64,000 nucleotides of DNA from UBA822 sp965249775 (GCA_965249775.1 OZ252253.1:3968001-4032000); one strand, 5' to 3'; shown: positions 44,023 to 52,758, counted from the first letter of the stretch. Notes: a model not told the origin generated them from the sequence alone. Made by a program: numbers and translations.

Positions 44023-45551
44023 TGATGCCCCCGCTCACGCGCCGCGAGCTCTTGGGCGTCCTCGGGATCGGGGCTTTCGCTTCACTCCAGACCGGCTGCG
44101 AAGGAGGCTCGGAATTGTCGAGTGACAGCGCGAGCAGCGACGGTCCTCTGTACTTCGCGACCCTTGTGGACGTGGCTGCTCTGATCGAGACCGGGGAGCT
44201 TTCGTCCGTCGAGCTCACCGAGATGATGCTGGAGCGCATCGAAGCGGTGGATAGCCGTCTGCTCAGCTATGCAACCGTGATGTCGGACCACGCTCTCTCG
44301 GCTGCCCGAACCGCCGATCGCGAGATCCAGGCCGGCAACTACCGGGGCCCACTCCACGGGATCCCGGTAGCGGTGAAGGACCTCTGCTACACGAGTGGAG
44401 TCCGGACCATGGGTGGGACGGGAGTCTACGCCGACTTCGTCCCGGATTTCGATGCGACGGCGGTAGCGAAGCTACAGAACGCCGGGGCGGTTCTCCTAGG
44501 GAAGCTGAATCTCACCGAAGGGGCGTGGATCGGGTATCACCCCGACTTCGAGATCCCGGTAAATCCATGGGACGAGGGGCTCTGGGCCGGGGTATCGTCG
44601 AGTGGCTCGGGGGTGGCTACTGCCGCGGGACTCTGCTTCGCCTCTCTCGGAAGTGATACAGGCGGTTCGATCCGCCTCCCCTCCACAGCCAACGGCGTTG
44701 TGGGTCTGAAGCCGACATACGGTCGGGTGAGTCGCTACGGTGTTCACCCGCTCGGCGAGACGCTCGATCACGTCGGGCCGATGACGCGCAGCGTCGCGGA
44801 TGCCGCCGTAGTGTTCGAGGCCATCTCGGGTAGTGATCCCAACGATCCCACCTCACTGAGTGATCCGGTCCCGAACATGGTCGAAGGTTTGGACGGGGGC
44901 GTGGAGGGTCTGCGAATCGGGTTCGATCGAGGCTACGCGACGGAAGGCGTCGACGCGGAGCTCGCGGCGTCCATCGATGCAGCACTTGGTGTGCTCGAGG
45001 CAATGGGCGCTCAGGTCGTCGATGTGGACTTGCCACCCATAACGCTGCAAGTCGCTGGCGCCTGGAACACGATCTGTGGCTTCGAGGTCGCCGCCTCCTA
45101 TGCTGAGACCTACCCCTCGCGCGCAGATGATTTTGGCCCGTCGTTTCGAGCGTTCCTCGCATCCGGAGCAGCGGTAACGAGCGCCCAATACGCGGAAGCG
45201 AGTCGGGTACGGAGCGAGTTCAGCGACCAGTTCCGCCGAGTCCTGGCGGGTGTCGACGCAACAGCCAGTCCCTCGGGCGGCACGCCCGTCGAAATCGTGC
45301 GGGAAAGCCAGTACGGCTTTGGAGCCGGCGTCTTCCCGGCGTGGGAAGCCGCGACGCCACCCAGCTTCTTTACGTTCCCGGCCAACTATGCGGGAACCCC
45401 ATCGTTGTCTCTCCCGTGCGGCAGGTCGAGCCGGGGGCTTCCGCTCACGATTCAATTCCAGGGCGGGCGGCTCACTGAGTCGATGCTGTGCAGGATTGGT
45501 CATGCCTACGAACAGGCGATGGATTGGCACTCGAGCCATCCGGAAGTTTGA
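44022..45551 (+). CDS. Tat-lipoprotein amidase (amidase signature family)
   Basis: 509 residues from GTG 44022, or 508 from ATG 44025. The N-terminus has TRRELLGVLGIGAFASLQTGC, a twin-arginine signal ending in a lipobox-like Cys. Amidase signature: GIPVAVKDL (catalytic Lys near 118), SSSGSG (cis-Ser), and SDTGGSIRLP (nucleophile Ser near 214). The family hydrolyses amides such as glutaminyl or small carboxamides; periplasmic placement argues against the tRNA GatA role. It is coupled to the serine hydrolase gene. Confidence 0.88.
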   Translation: MMPPLTRRELLGVLGIGAFASLQTGCEGGSELSSDSASSDGPLYFATLVDVAALIETGELSSVELTEMMLERIEAVDSRLLSYATVMSDHALSAARTADREIQAGNYRGPLHGIPVAVKDLCYTSGVRTMGGTGVYADFVPDFDATAVAKLQNAGAVLLGKLNLTEGAWIGYHPDFEIPVNPWDEGLWAGVSSSGSGVATAAGLCFASLGSDTGGSIRLPSTANGVVGLKPTYGRVSRYGVHPLGETLDHVGPMTRSVADAAVVFEAISGSDPNDPTSLSDPVPNMVEGLDGGVEGLRIGFDRGYATEGVDAELAASIDAALGVLEAMGAQVVDVDLPPITLQVAGAWNTICGFEVAASYAETYPSRADDFGPSFRAFLASGAAVTSAQYAEASRVRSEFSDQFRRVLAGVDATASPSGGTPVEIVRESQYGFGAGVFPAWEAATPPSFFTFPANYAGTPSLSLPCGRSSRGLPLTIQFQGGRLTESMLCRIGHAYEQAMDWHSSHPEV

Positions 45552-45638
45552 TCGGCATGACAACAGTACTCTTCAATGTGGCCGCGCTGGCGACGGTCGG
45601 GATCCCGCTAGGGAGGCACACCCTACTAGAGAGGTGCC

Positions 45639-46487
45639 GTGAGTAGACCTAACGATGTTTGGAGCACCTTGCTGGCCCAGTTGGCAAAGGAGCCGAGAGT
45701 GACTTTGCTCGGCCTCCTCGGAGTCGCACTCGGCGTCCTCTGCGCTCTCATCGGACTTGTGCGCGGCTTTGACGTGCCGCCCGAAGGGAATCTCTGGGAG
45801 ACCGCCACCTTCAACGGAGCCGTCGGCGTATTCCTGCTGACTCAGGCAGCACTCGTACCAGAAGTCGGGTTCACCGACAGGGGGCAACGACGTTGGGGAA
45901 CAGCGTTGATTGTCGCGACGCTTTACGCATACGGAATCGAGACGGTCCAAGCGTTCCGGGGTTTGGATCCGCGGTTGTCAACGGTGGCCGGAGCTCCAGA
46001 TCGGATCCTGGGCGGCGTCTTCCTCGCCGACGCCATCTTCATCATGATACTGTTTGTCGTGCTCGCCTGGCGCTTCCTGAGGGCCGAGACTACTCCTCTC
46101 CGACTGGCTGTCCGATACGCATCAGCCGCCGCCTTGGTGTCCTTTGGCGTCGGGATCTGGATGAGCATCTTCCAGGGCCGGACGGTCGGGGTCGAAGGTA
46201 ATCTGCTTGCGGTCCATGCAGCCGGCTTCCACGGGCTCCAAGCGATTCCTCTGATAGCGCTCTTTCTCGTGTGGAGCGGAGTAGAGGAGGGCGACACAAA
46301 CCGCTGGATTCATTTCGCCGGGATCGCTTGGTCTGGGTTCTGCATCGCGATACTCTGGCAGGCAGTGGCCGGTAGGAGTCCGTTAGAGGTTTCACCTGCT
46401 ACGGTGGCCACGTTGGTCTTTTTCGGCGGGTGGGCTTTGGCGGCCCTCGTCGCGGTACGAGCGTGGGTCCAACCCACGACGGCTTGA
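45639..46487 (+). CDS. Hypothetical membrane protein, about seven helices
   Basis: 282 residues from GTG 45639. Likely membrane segments near 22-42, 55-75, 88-105, 125-147, 163-182, 192-212, 220-240 and 248-270. Loops carry HAAGFHGLQAIPL and RWIHFAGIAW, with histidines at membrane edges. No family is recognised. It converges with the HTH operon 50 bp away. Confidence 0.55.
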   Translation: MSRPNDVWSTLLAQLAKEPRVTLLGLLGVALGVLCALIGLVRGFDVPPEGNLWETATFNGAVGVFLLTQAALVPEVGFTDRGQRRWGTALIVATLYAYGIETVQAFRGLDPRLSTVAGAPDRILGGVFLADAIFIMILFVVLAWRFLRAETTPLRLAVRYASAAALVSFGVGIWMSIFQGRTVGVEGNLLAVHAAGFHGLQAIPLIALFLVWSGVEEGDTNRWIHFAGIAWSGFCIAILWQAVAGRSPLEVSPATVATLVFFGGWALAALVAVRAWVQPTTA

Positions 46488-46537
46488 GGCAGATAGAGAC
46501 ATGATCCAGGAGTCCGATTAGTCGAACGGCCACCAAC

Positions 46538-46855
46538 CTATGCGCTGAGCATCTGTGCCACGTCCTTCCGCCTGGCCCCAAGACGTAGCAGAGTCCGGAT
46601 CATGAGGCTCACTGACACGCTCGGATGAGCCGCCTCCATCATGGATACTCGCGGCTGGCTCGACCCGACCAAGTCGGCGACTTCCTGCTGCAAGATTTGG
46701 TGGCTCCGACGAGTGTCTCGCACGCCATTGGCAAGTGCCTGTCTGATCTCTGAGTAGGCAGCCTCCTCCTCCGCCCTAGTCAGAAGATCTTCGAGCTTCC
46801 CAGCGACTCCGAACCCTTTCGGAAGTTCGCGGACCTCCGCTTCATGGTCAGACAT
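46538..46855 (-). CDS. XRE/HigA-type helix-turn-helix protein
   Basis: A protein of 105 residues. The HTH lies at about 50-90 (RRSHQILQQEVADLVGSSQPRVSMMEAAHPSVSVSLMIRTLLRLG), the pattern of HigA-like antitoxins and small XRE repressors. It is the last gene of a three-gene operon after two membrane proteins. The tandem palindrome at 47499-47522, upstream of the first gene, is a likely binding site. No HigB-type toxin is adjacent. Confidence 0.75.
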   Translation of the reverse strand: MSDHEAEVRELPKGFGVAGKLEDLLTRAEEEAAYSEIRQALANGVRDTRRSHQILQQEVADLVGSSQPRVSMMEAAHPSVSVSLMIRTLLRLGARRKDVAQMLSA

Positions 46856-46857
46856 CG

Positions 46858-47232
46858 TCAGGCGCCTCGTCCCACACCGATCGTGCGACTCACAACGAGC
46901 GCCGAGAGCGGGAAGTACCCAGCTTCAGAGAGAATCCCAGCCAGCGCGAAGGATAGAGAGTTCGTCTGGCCCAGAACCTGCCCGAGCTCCAAGGCTGCGA
47001 ACATCACCCACCACGTCATTGCGTAGTTCCTCAAGGACCCCTTCGGTGGGAACAACACAACGAAGCCGAATGCAAACCCAGCTTTGATGACGCCGACGCT
47101 CAAGTAGAAGCTCACCGGATTTCCACCATCGGGCATCTCCATCCAGCCGAGCACCGCGAAAAGGCCCAACACGGGGATCGGCACGAGCCACATGACGAGG
47201 TATGTCGCCAGAAACGCCCTCGTTCTGCTCAT
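46858..47232 (-). CDS. Small polytopic membrane protein in HTH operon
   Basis: A protein of 124 residues with about four membrane helices (8-28, 43-63, 72-90, 98-116). It contains PDGGNPVSFYLSVGVIKAGFAFGFVVLFPPKGSLRNYAMTWW. There is no recognised family. It overlaps the upstream small membrane protein by four bases and lies two bases ahead of the HTH gene, so all three are co-expressed. Confidence 0.55.
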   Translation of the reverse strand: MSRTRAFLATYLVMWLVPIPVLGLFAVLGWMEMPDGGNPVSFYLSVGVIKAGFAFGFVVLFPPKGSLRNYAMTWWVMFAALELGQVLGQTNSLSFALAGILSEAGYFPLSALVVSRTIGVGRGA

Positions 47233-47492
47233 TCTGACTTCTTCCCACCGAAGGGCTCGCCGGACTCATCCTGCTGAATCTCTTCGCGGATCTCAGGCAC
47301 TTTTCCGCCGCCGAGCATCTCACTCAGCTCGTTGAGGTGGTACATGGAGCCGCCTCGAACGGGACGCACCTTCCGGTAGTAGATCCAGCCCCGACTCTCT
47401 GCGGCAAGTAGGGCACGATCGAGCGCCAGTGCGCTCACTCCGACAATCAACGTCCAGGCTAGAGAATTGCCCAGTCCAGCTACAGTCTCCAT
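47229..47492 (-). CDS. Small membrane protein, first gene of HTH operon
   Basis: A protein of 87 residues. One membrane helix (LAWTLIVGVSALALDRALLA, about 10-30) is followed by ESRGWIYYRKVRPVRGGSMYHLNELSEMLGGGKV, a cytoplasmic-looking segment, and an acidic end. Similar ESRGWIYYRK-containing small proteins occur in many bacteria without known function. A tandem TGATATATCA site lies 7 bases upstream of its ATG. Confidence 0.6.
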   Translation of the reverse strand: METVAGLGNSLAWTLIVGVSALALDRALLAAESRGWIYYRKVRPVRGGSMYHLNELSEMLGGGKVPEIREEIQQDESGEPFGGKKSE

Positions 47493-47498
47493 AGGGCA

Positions 47499-47522
47499 TG
47501 ATATATCATTACTGATATATCA
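47499..47522. promoter_or_regulatory. Tandem palindromic operator of the HTH operon
   Basis: Two perfect copies of the palindrome TGATATATCA (47499-47508 and 47513-47522) separated by four bases, just upstream of the first gene's start at 47492. AT-rich in a GC-rich genome, it probably overlaps the promoter. Two HTH dimers could bind cooperatively. Confidence 0.75.
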
Positions 47523-47601
47523 GCAAGGCGATCTTTCTTCCCTCCGGAGCCGGGGGCTTGATGTGGGCTGACGCGATCTTCTCGAGGGGAGGCTCGGTTC
47601 A

Positions 47602-47672
47602 AGGCTCGCGCGCCAGGCGCACGGAGACCACATTGGCTGCACAGCAGGACCGCGAGACGTCAAATCGCGTGA
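47602..47672. repeat. Dispersed short repeat, copy 2
   Basis: The second copy of the repeat at 35601-35670, in the same orientation, lying between the HTH operon and the following plus-strand gene. See the first copy for the shared blocks. On the minus strand both copies could encode a similar short peptide (CAANVV, then VAREP or LAREP), so a degraded coding origin is possible. Confidence 0.4.
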
Positions 47673-47726
47673 CCGTACGCTGGAATCTGAAGGGGGAGCG
47701 CGCTGCGCGCGCAGGAGAGCGAAACA

Positions 47727-48374
47727 ATGGGTTGGTTCAAGGACACCTTTGGCGCGGAGCCCATCGAGTGTCCTCGCGGGTGGGGCGAGGTCAGTTTCGT
47801 TCCAAAGCTCTTCATCATTCCACCAATCTTCGCGATGGAACGCAACTGTCCAATCGGCGGGGTCTCGAAGTGCAAGGATTGTCACTACCAGGTGAACCCC
47901 GCTTCCACCGAGCTTCTCCGTTTGCAGCTCGAGGAGCTCGAAGGGCTCCGTGGAAGTATGCTCAGTGAAGCTGAGTTCCTCATCCGGCGACGGCTGATCG
48001 TAGAGGCAAGGGACCCGTCTGGCGGCGTCCCCGGTCAGAAGGCGGCCACCGCCGCGTTCGTGCTCGGCCCGCTCGGGGCGGTCACCGTTGGCGCGGGCTG
48101 GTACCTCTCGGCCGTGGTGCACCCCGGTTTCCTAGCGATATTGGGAGGCGGTCTGTTGCTATCCGCCCTCGCCGCGGGCTTCGCAGGCATCAGCAAGTTC
48201 CGGCGGCGCACCTTGCCCGGCCCGGATGACCCGCTCTTTGAAGAGTTCCGCGAGGATACGCACCTGCTTGAAGCCCGACTGGAGCGAGCTCAAGAGGAGC
48301 TCGGTTTCTTTCGCGAGCTCCACGGGCCTGAGTCTCCGGAACTGCCGCCGGCCGCCGATTCGAACGACTCCTAG
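47727..48374 (+). CDS. Hypothetical membrane protein with Cys motif
   Basis: A protein of 215 residues. The N-terminus contains cysteines that could bind a metal: IECPRGW, MERNCPIGG, KCKDCHYQ (a CKDCH motif, heme-c-like in form but without a signal peptide). A coiled-coil-like region (STELLRLQLEELEGLRGSMLSEAEF) resembles a SHOCT-type module, followed by two membrane helices (about 108-128 and 131-152) and a charged tail. It abuts the convergent SDR gene directly. Confidence 0.55.
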   Translation: MGWFKDTFGAEPIECPRGWGEVSFVPKLFIIPPIFAMERNCPIGGVSKCKDCHYQVNPASTELLRLQLEELEGLRGSMLSEAEFLIRRRLIVEARDPSGGVPGQKAATAAFVLGPLGAVTVGAGWYLSAVVHPGFLAILGGGLLLSALAAGFAGISKFRRRTLPGPDDPLFEEFREDTHLLEARLERAQEELGFFRELHGPESPELPPAADSNDS

Positions 48375-49076
48375 TTAGAACGGATTCGTCGCAAACACCG
48401 AGAACTCCGGGACAAAGCCCCGGCTATCCACCTTGAGCGCTCCAAGGATTGCGTTGGCGATTTCCTCGGGCCGCAGTTTCTTGTCGGAAGCCTCGCGCTC
48501 GACGCCGGCCTTTGCAGCGAAGTTGGTCGTCACTTCGCTCGGGTTCACCAACATGACCCGCACGTTGTGACGTCGAAGCTCATCGCGCCAACATTCCGTC
48601 ATGCCACGCAGCGCGAACTTCGACGAGCCGTACGCGGTACGCCCGGCACTGCCCTTGAGGCCCGACGTAGAGGAGATATTGATCAGCTCGCCACTGCCTT
48701 GTTCGATGAACTGGCGCGCCGCCTCCCGGGCCATGAGGAATGGGCCGAACACGTTGGTGCGGAACACACCCTCCAATTCCTCGAACGACGTGTCAACCAA
48801 CGGCTTGAAGAGACCAAAACCGGCGTTGTTGACCAGAATGTCGAGCCGCCCGTGCTTTTCGATCACTTCACGCACGGTTCGAACCGCATCCGCTTCGTTC
48901 CCCACGTCACCCACGATCCAGTCCAGTCCTAGCTCCTCAGCCGTGTTCCGAACGGCATCCTCCCGGCGGCCCGTAATTGTGACCTTGCATCCCTGGCTGG
49001 TCAGTGCTTCAGCAATGGCGCGACCGATCCCCTCGCTGCCACCCGTCACCAATGCAACGGTATCTCTCAGTTCCAT
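48375..49076 (-). CDS. Short-chain dehydrogenase/reductase
   Basis: A protein of 233 residues, classical SDR length. NAD(P) motif TGGSEGIGRA, NNAGF, catalytic Ser in NISSTSG, and Tyr-x-x-x-Lys in YGSSK are all present, so it should be active. The substrate is unknown; FabG/3-oxoacyl reductase relatives are closest in pattern. Its 3' 56 bp recur as a relic at 41095-41150. Confidence 0.9.
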   Translation of the reverse strand: MELRDTVALVTGGSEGIGRAIAEALTSQGCKVTITGRREDAVRNTAEELGLDWIVGDVGNEADAVRTVREVIEKHGRLDILVNNAGFGLFKPLVDTSFEELEGVFRTNVFGPFLMAREAARQFIEQGSGELINISSTSGLKGSAGRTAYGSSKFALRGMTECWRDELRRHNVRVMLVNPSEVTTNFAAKAGVEREASDKKLRPEEIANAILGALKVDSRGFVPEFSVFATNPF

Positions 49077-49260
49077 GGTTTCTCCCCGAGTTGAGGCTGG
49101 GCCAATACGGGGGACAGTCTACTCGAGTCAGGGAGTTGCCGCACGAACGACTAGTCGAGTTGTTCCGCACCGAATGACCGCATAGATTTCCCATCTACTG
49201 TCATGATCGGGATGGAACGATCGCAGGTGACTACTTGAGCGAGGAGAGGGGCTGATCCTT

Positions 49261-50754
49261 ATGTCCACGATTCGAACGATGAGGAACTGTCTAGCGGCTC
49301 TGCTGCTTCCCGTCCTCGCGGCTTGCGGAACTGGTGAGGCCGGAGACGCTCCGAGCTTTCAGAGCGCGTCGGTCGAACGCGGTGACCTCGTCGTAGCCGC
49401 CGATGCCATTGGTGTCTTGGAGCCCGTTCGGAAGGTGGAAGTCACGTCCAAGGCCTCGGGCGAGATTCTTCGTCTCCACGTGGATGTCGGTGACGAGGTA
49501 GAACCGGGGGCCCTTCTCGCGGAGGTCGATCCCCGAGACGTGCGGAACGAAGCCAATCAAGCGAACGCCGATATCGAGGTGGCCCAGGCGCGCATCGACA
49601 TCGCCGAGCGACAGGTGGAGCGCTCGCGGGATCTCTTGGAGTCAGGCGTGATCTCGCCTCAAGAGCACGAGAGCAGAACGCTGGAGTTTGCCAACGCCCA
49701 GGCCGCGCTCATAAAGGCTCGAACCAACTTGGAGTTGGCACAGCTTCGCCTTGAGGACGTGACGATTCGCGCTCCACTGGCCGGCACGATTCTCGAAAAG
49801 AACGTGGAGGAGGGCCAGGTCATCCAATCGTCCTCCCAAAACGTCTCGGCTGGAACCACACTCATGATCATGGCCAATCTGGACGTGATTCAGGTGCGGA
49901 TTCTCGTGGACGAGTCGGACCTGGGCGAGATCACGGAGGGGCAGCGGACCTCCGTGATGGTGGATGCCTACCCGGGCCGAACGTTTGTCGGGGTGGTCAA
50001 TCAGATTGAGCCCCAGGCCGTCGTTCAGCGGAGCGGGACGACGTTTCCCCTCATCGTCGAGCTGGACAACCGCTCCCGGCTGCTCAAGCCGGGCATGAAC
50101 TCGGAAGTCGAGATCCAGACCGGCGAGGCCAACGGCGTGCTATTGATTCCGAACAACTCCGTGGTCATGCCTCAGGATGCCGAGCCCGCAGCACTGGCGC
50201 TGGGCCTCGACGCTGATGCCGTCGATATGGAGAGCATGAGGTCCAATATGGGGAGCATGTTCACCAGTGGTGGGCCCGGTGGTGGACCTCCGGGCGGACC
50301 TGGTGGCGACGGGGCCCGACCCGAGCGTGGTGGTCCCGGCTCGGAGGCGGATCGCGAAGCGATGCGCCAGCAAATGCGTGAGCGGATGGCCAGCGGAGAT
50401 GTCCCGCAGGAGTTTGCCCGGATGCAGTTCGGTCAGGGCGGGGAGCGAGGCGGAATGAGGGAGGGCGGATTCCGGAGGGGGCAGGGCGGGCGTGAAGGGC
50501 GACGGACGGAGCAGGCCGTGGTGTTCGTGGTCGGCGAGGATGAATCCGTCGAACCACGCATGGTGATGATCGGCTTGACCGACTGGGACCGCACCGAGGT
50601 CGTGAGCGGTTTGGAAGAGGGTGATCGGGTGGCTCTGATCGGATTGGCCCGGCTCCAGGCCGAGCGGGAAGAGATGATGGAGCGCATGCGTTCCATGACG
50701 GGAAACCCGTTCGGCAGGGGCGGTATGCCAGGCATGAGAATCAGGGCGCATTAG
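49261..50754 (+). CDS. Orphan RND/MacA-type efflux periplasmic adaptor (lipoprotein)
   Basis: A protein of 497 residues. A lipobox (LAACG, Cys near 22) ends the signal peptide. Adaptor parts: lipoyl half-motif VTSKASGEILRLHVDVGDEVEPGALLAEVDP (about 60-90), coiled-coil hairpin (about 95-155), second lipoyl half VTIRAPLAGTILEKNVEEGQVI, and beta-barrel (LIMANLDVIQVRILVDESDLGEI). A long Gly/Arg/Met-rich insert (about 335-415) is unusual. No MacB, RND pump or TolC gene follows, so its partner is encoded elsewhere. Confidence 0.85.
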   Translation: MSTIRTMRNCLAALLLPVLAACGTGEAGDAPSFQSASVERGDLVVAADAIGVLEPVRKVEVTSKASGEILRLHVDVGDEVEPGALLAEVDPRDVRNEANQANADIEVAQARIDIAERQVERSRDLLESGVISPQEHESRTLEFANAQAALIKARTNLELAQLRLEDVTIRAPLAGTILEKNVEEGQVIQSSSQNVSAGTTLMIMANLDVIQVRILVDESDLGEITEGQRTSVMVDAYPGRTFVGVVNQIEPQAVVQRSGTTFPLIVELDNRSRLLKPGMNSEVEIQTGEANGVLLIPNNSVVMPQDAEPAALALGLDADAVDMESMRSNMGSMFTSGGPGGGPPGGPGGDGARPERGGPGSEADREAMRQQMRERMASGDVPQEFARMQFGQGGERGGMREGGFRRGQGGREGRRTEQAVVFVVGEDESVEPRMVMIGLTDWDRTEVVSGLEEGDRVALIGLARLQAEREEMMERMRSMTGNPFGRGGMPGMRIRAH

Positions 50755-50953
50755 GCCGCATCGAGTTCGGTCCTCGAGCGGCTCCGTCCTCGCCCCTATT
50801 CGATCCTAAATACCTGTAGGGATCCACACGCGTCGCTCGCCTGGCGCGTACGTAGCTGGCTGAAGCGCTCGCCGGCGCCTACCGTCCCTAGTACCATGTC
50901 TGCAAAGCTTGAGGTCGGTAGTTCTAATACCCAGACCCGTAGGGAGCCGAGCC

Positions 50954-51772
50954 ATGGAGACTAGCACCGGGAAGCCGCTTTCGCGGCGCACTGCTCTACG
51001 TAATATGGGGGCCGCGGCCGCGCTGCCGCTCGTCACTCCCACCGATTTGCCGTCCGAGCGGATGGTCGAGGGGAAGGTCGCCCTGGTCACGGGGTCCGGT
51101 CGAAATCTCGGGCGTGCGACCGTGCTCGAGTTGGCGAGGCAGGGCGCGGACGTCGTAGTAAACGCGCGTTCGAATCGAGCGGAAGCCGATGCCGTCGCTC
51201 GGGAGGCCGAATCCATTGGCGTGAGGGCGATCGCGTTGCTCGCCGACGTTGGTATCGAGCAGCAAGTGAATCAGATGGTGGACGAGGCGTTGGAGCGGTT
51301 CGGCCGTATCGACATTCTGATCAACAACGCCGGCTTCCGCGGGTCGAGCTCCATCGCGGACATGAGCACCGACGAGTGGCGGGCGGCTGCGGCCGTCAAC
51401 TTCGACGGTCCGTTCTTCTGCACGCGAGCCGTCGTGCCCGGCATGATCTCCAACGGCTACGGGCGCATCATCACCGTGTCCGGCCTGAACTCCTTCCACG
51501 GAAGACCCAACTGGTCACACGTGTGCGGGTCGAAGATGGGAGCCATGGGCATGACCCGGGCGCTCGCCGTGGAGCTCGCGCAGTACAACATCATCGTCAA
51601 CCACGTGGTTCCTGGAGCCTACGTCGCGCACCCAGACCTGTCGCGGATCCCTCTTGGGCGTGTCGGGCTGCCCCAGGAGCTCGCGAACATGTACGCGTTC
51701 CTGTCGTCCGAAGAAGCCAGCTACATCACCGGCCAAACCTTCCACGTCAACGGCGGTGAGTTTCGGACCTAG
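50954..51772 (+). CDS. Tat-exported SDR lacking the catalytic tyrosine
   Basis: 272 residues from ATG 50954 (TAGGGAG upstream). SRRTALRNMGAAAAL (10-24) is a Tat signal. The SDR core is full: TGSGRNLGRA, NNAGF, and TVSG carrying the usual Ser region (Ser176). In the YxxxK position it reads V190-C-G-S-K194, so Tyr is replaced by Val, with His189 beside it. The protein may bind NAD(P) without standard reduction chemistry, or use another base. Confidence 0.8.
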   Translation: METSTGKPLSRRTALRNMGAAAALPLVTPTDLPSERMVEGKVALVTGSGRNLGRATVLELARQGADVVVNARSNRAEADAVAREAESIGVRAIALLADVGIEQQVNQMVDEALERFGRIDILINNAGFRGSSSIADMSTDEWRAAAAVNFDGPFFCTRAVVPGMISNGYGRIITVSGLNSFHGRPNWSHVCGSKMGAMGMTRALAVELAQYNIIVNHVVPGAYVAHPDLSRIPLGRVGLPQELANMYAFLSSEEASYITGQTFHVNGGEFRT

Positions 51773-51923
51773 GATTGCGTGACTCTCGGTCCCGGCGATG
51801 GTGGGGCGGTCCTTGCGATGGTCGGGTGAACGTCCGCCGATCGACTTGTCCATCGCAGCGCCGAGGGATACGGTACCTAAGTGTTGAATGGTTTAACGTG
51901 AAAAATCTGCGCAGGAGGTAGAC

Positions 51924-52682
51924 ATGACGCGACCAGACACGAAGGGCTCTTGCAAACAGTCACGTCGTGACTTTCTTCTGAAGGCGGGGGCGACGGCAAC
52001 CGGATTGGTCCTTGCACCGACGCTCCTGCCTAAAGGGCTCGGGGCAGCCGCGGCGCAACAGGGCTCCATGAGGATCGGGATCATCGGGTCGGGACTGATC
52101 GGGGGATCGGTTGGTCTTCTGTGGGCCGGGGCCGGTCACGAGATCCTCTTCTCGTCCCGCCATCCAGAAGAGCTCACAGACCTGGTCGAGCAGGGCGGGC
52201 CCAGGACACGCGCCGGTCTCCCGGCGGAAGCCGCCGAGTTCGGAGAGGTCGTTTTCATTGCTGTGCCATACGCCGCACTCCCGCAGATAGGCCAGGATTT
52301 CGGGCACCTGATGCAGGGCAAGGTCGTGATCGACTGCGGGAATCCTTATACGCAGCGCGACGGACCCATGGCGGAGGAGGCGTTGGCCAAAGGGACCGGA
52401 GTCGCCTCGGCCGAATTCCTGCCGGGCGTGCGCCTCGTGCGCGCATTCAACGCGGTCAGCTTCAGGACCGTGCGGCAGGATGACCACAGTCAGGTCGGGA
52501 TTCCGATCGCGGGCGACGACGCGGAGGCCCTCCGTATCGCGTCGCGCCTCGTGATGGACGCCGGCTTCGATCCGGTCGTGGTCGGGCCGCTCGCCCGGGC
52601 GCGAGAATTCGATCAGGGCACGCCAGTGTACGTGACCAACATGACCGCGGCCCAGCTCCGCGAGGCCTTGGACCTCAGGTAG
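51924..52682 (+). CDS. Tat-exported NADPH/F420-reductase-like protein
   Basis: A protein of 252 residues. A Tat signal, SRRDFLLKAGATATGLVLA (about 13-31), precedes an NAD(P)-binding fold (MRIGIIGSGLIGGSVGLLWAGAGHEILFSSR). The continuation (AEFGEVVFIAVPYAALPQI, VVIDCGNPY, VRAFNAVSF) matches NADPH-dependent F420 reductase-like proteins. An exported dinucleotide-fold protein is odd because NADPH is cytoplasmic; proteins folded with bound cofactor can be exported by Tat. Confidence 0.78.
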   Translation: MTRPDTKGSCKQSRRDFLLKAGATATGLVLAPTLLPKGLGAAAAQQGSMRIGIIGSGLIGGSVGLLWAGAGHEILFSSRHPEELTDLVEQGGPRTRAGLPAEAAEFGEVVFIAVPYAALPQIGQDFGHLMQGKVVIDCGNPYTQRDGPMAEEALAKGTGVASAEFLPGVRLVRAFNAVSFRTVRQDDHSQVGIPIAGDDAEALRIASRLVMDAGFDPVVVGPLARAREFDQGTPVYVTNMTAAQLREALDLR

Positions 52683-52690
52683 CGAAGACT

Positions 52691-52758
52691 ATCAGCTACC
52701 GCTGATCACAGATGACGCCCGGGCGGAGCTTCCTGAGGACGTCCCGTCATCTGCGATC
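52691..52758. other. Two hairpins at a convergent gene end
   Basis: ATCAGC-TACC-GCTGAT (52691-52706) lies across the stop of the minus-strand amidase gene. A longer inverted repeat (CAGATGACG at 52709-52717 with CGTCATCTG at 52745-52753, extended by GATC with one mismatch) lies in its last codons. No T-run follows, so these are structure candidates rather than classic terminators. Confidence 0.35.

Noticed and set aside
35571..48374. Integron cassette array
   Set aside because: Several small plus-strand genes suggested cassettes, but no attC core pair (RYYYAAC/GTTRRRY) or integrase was found.
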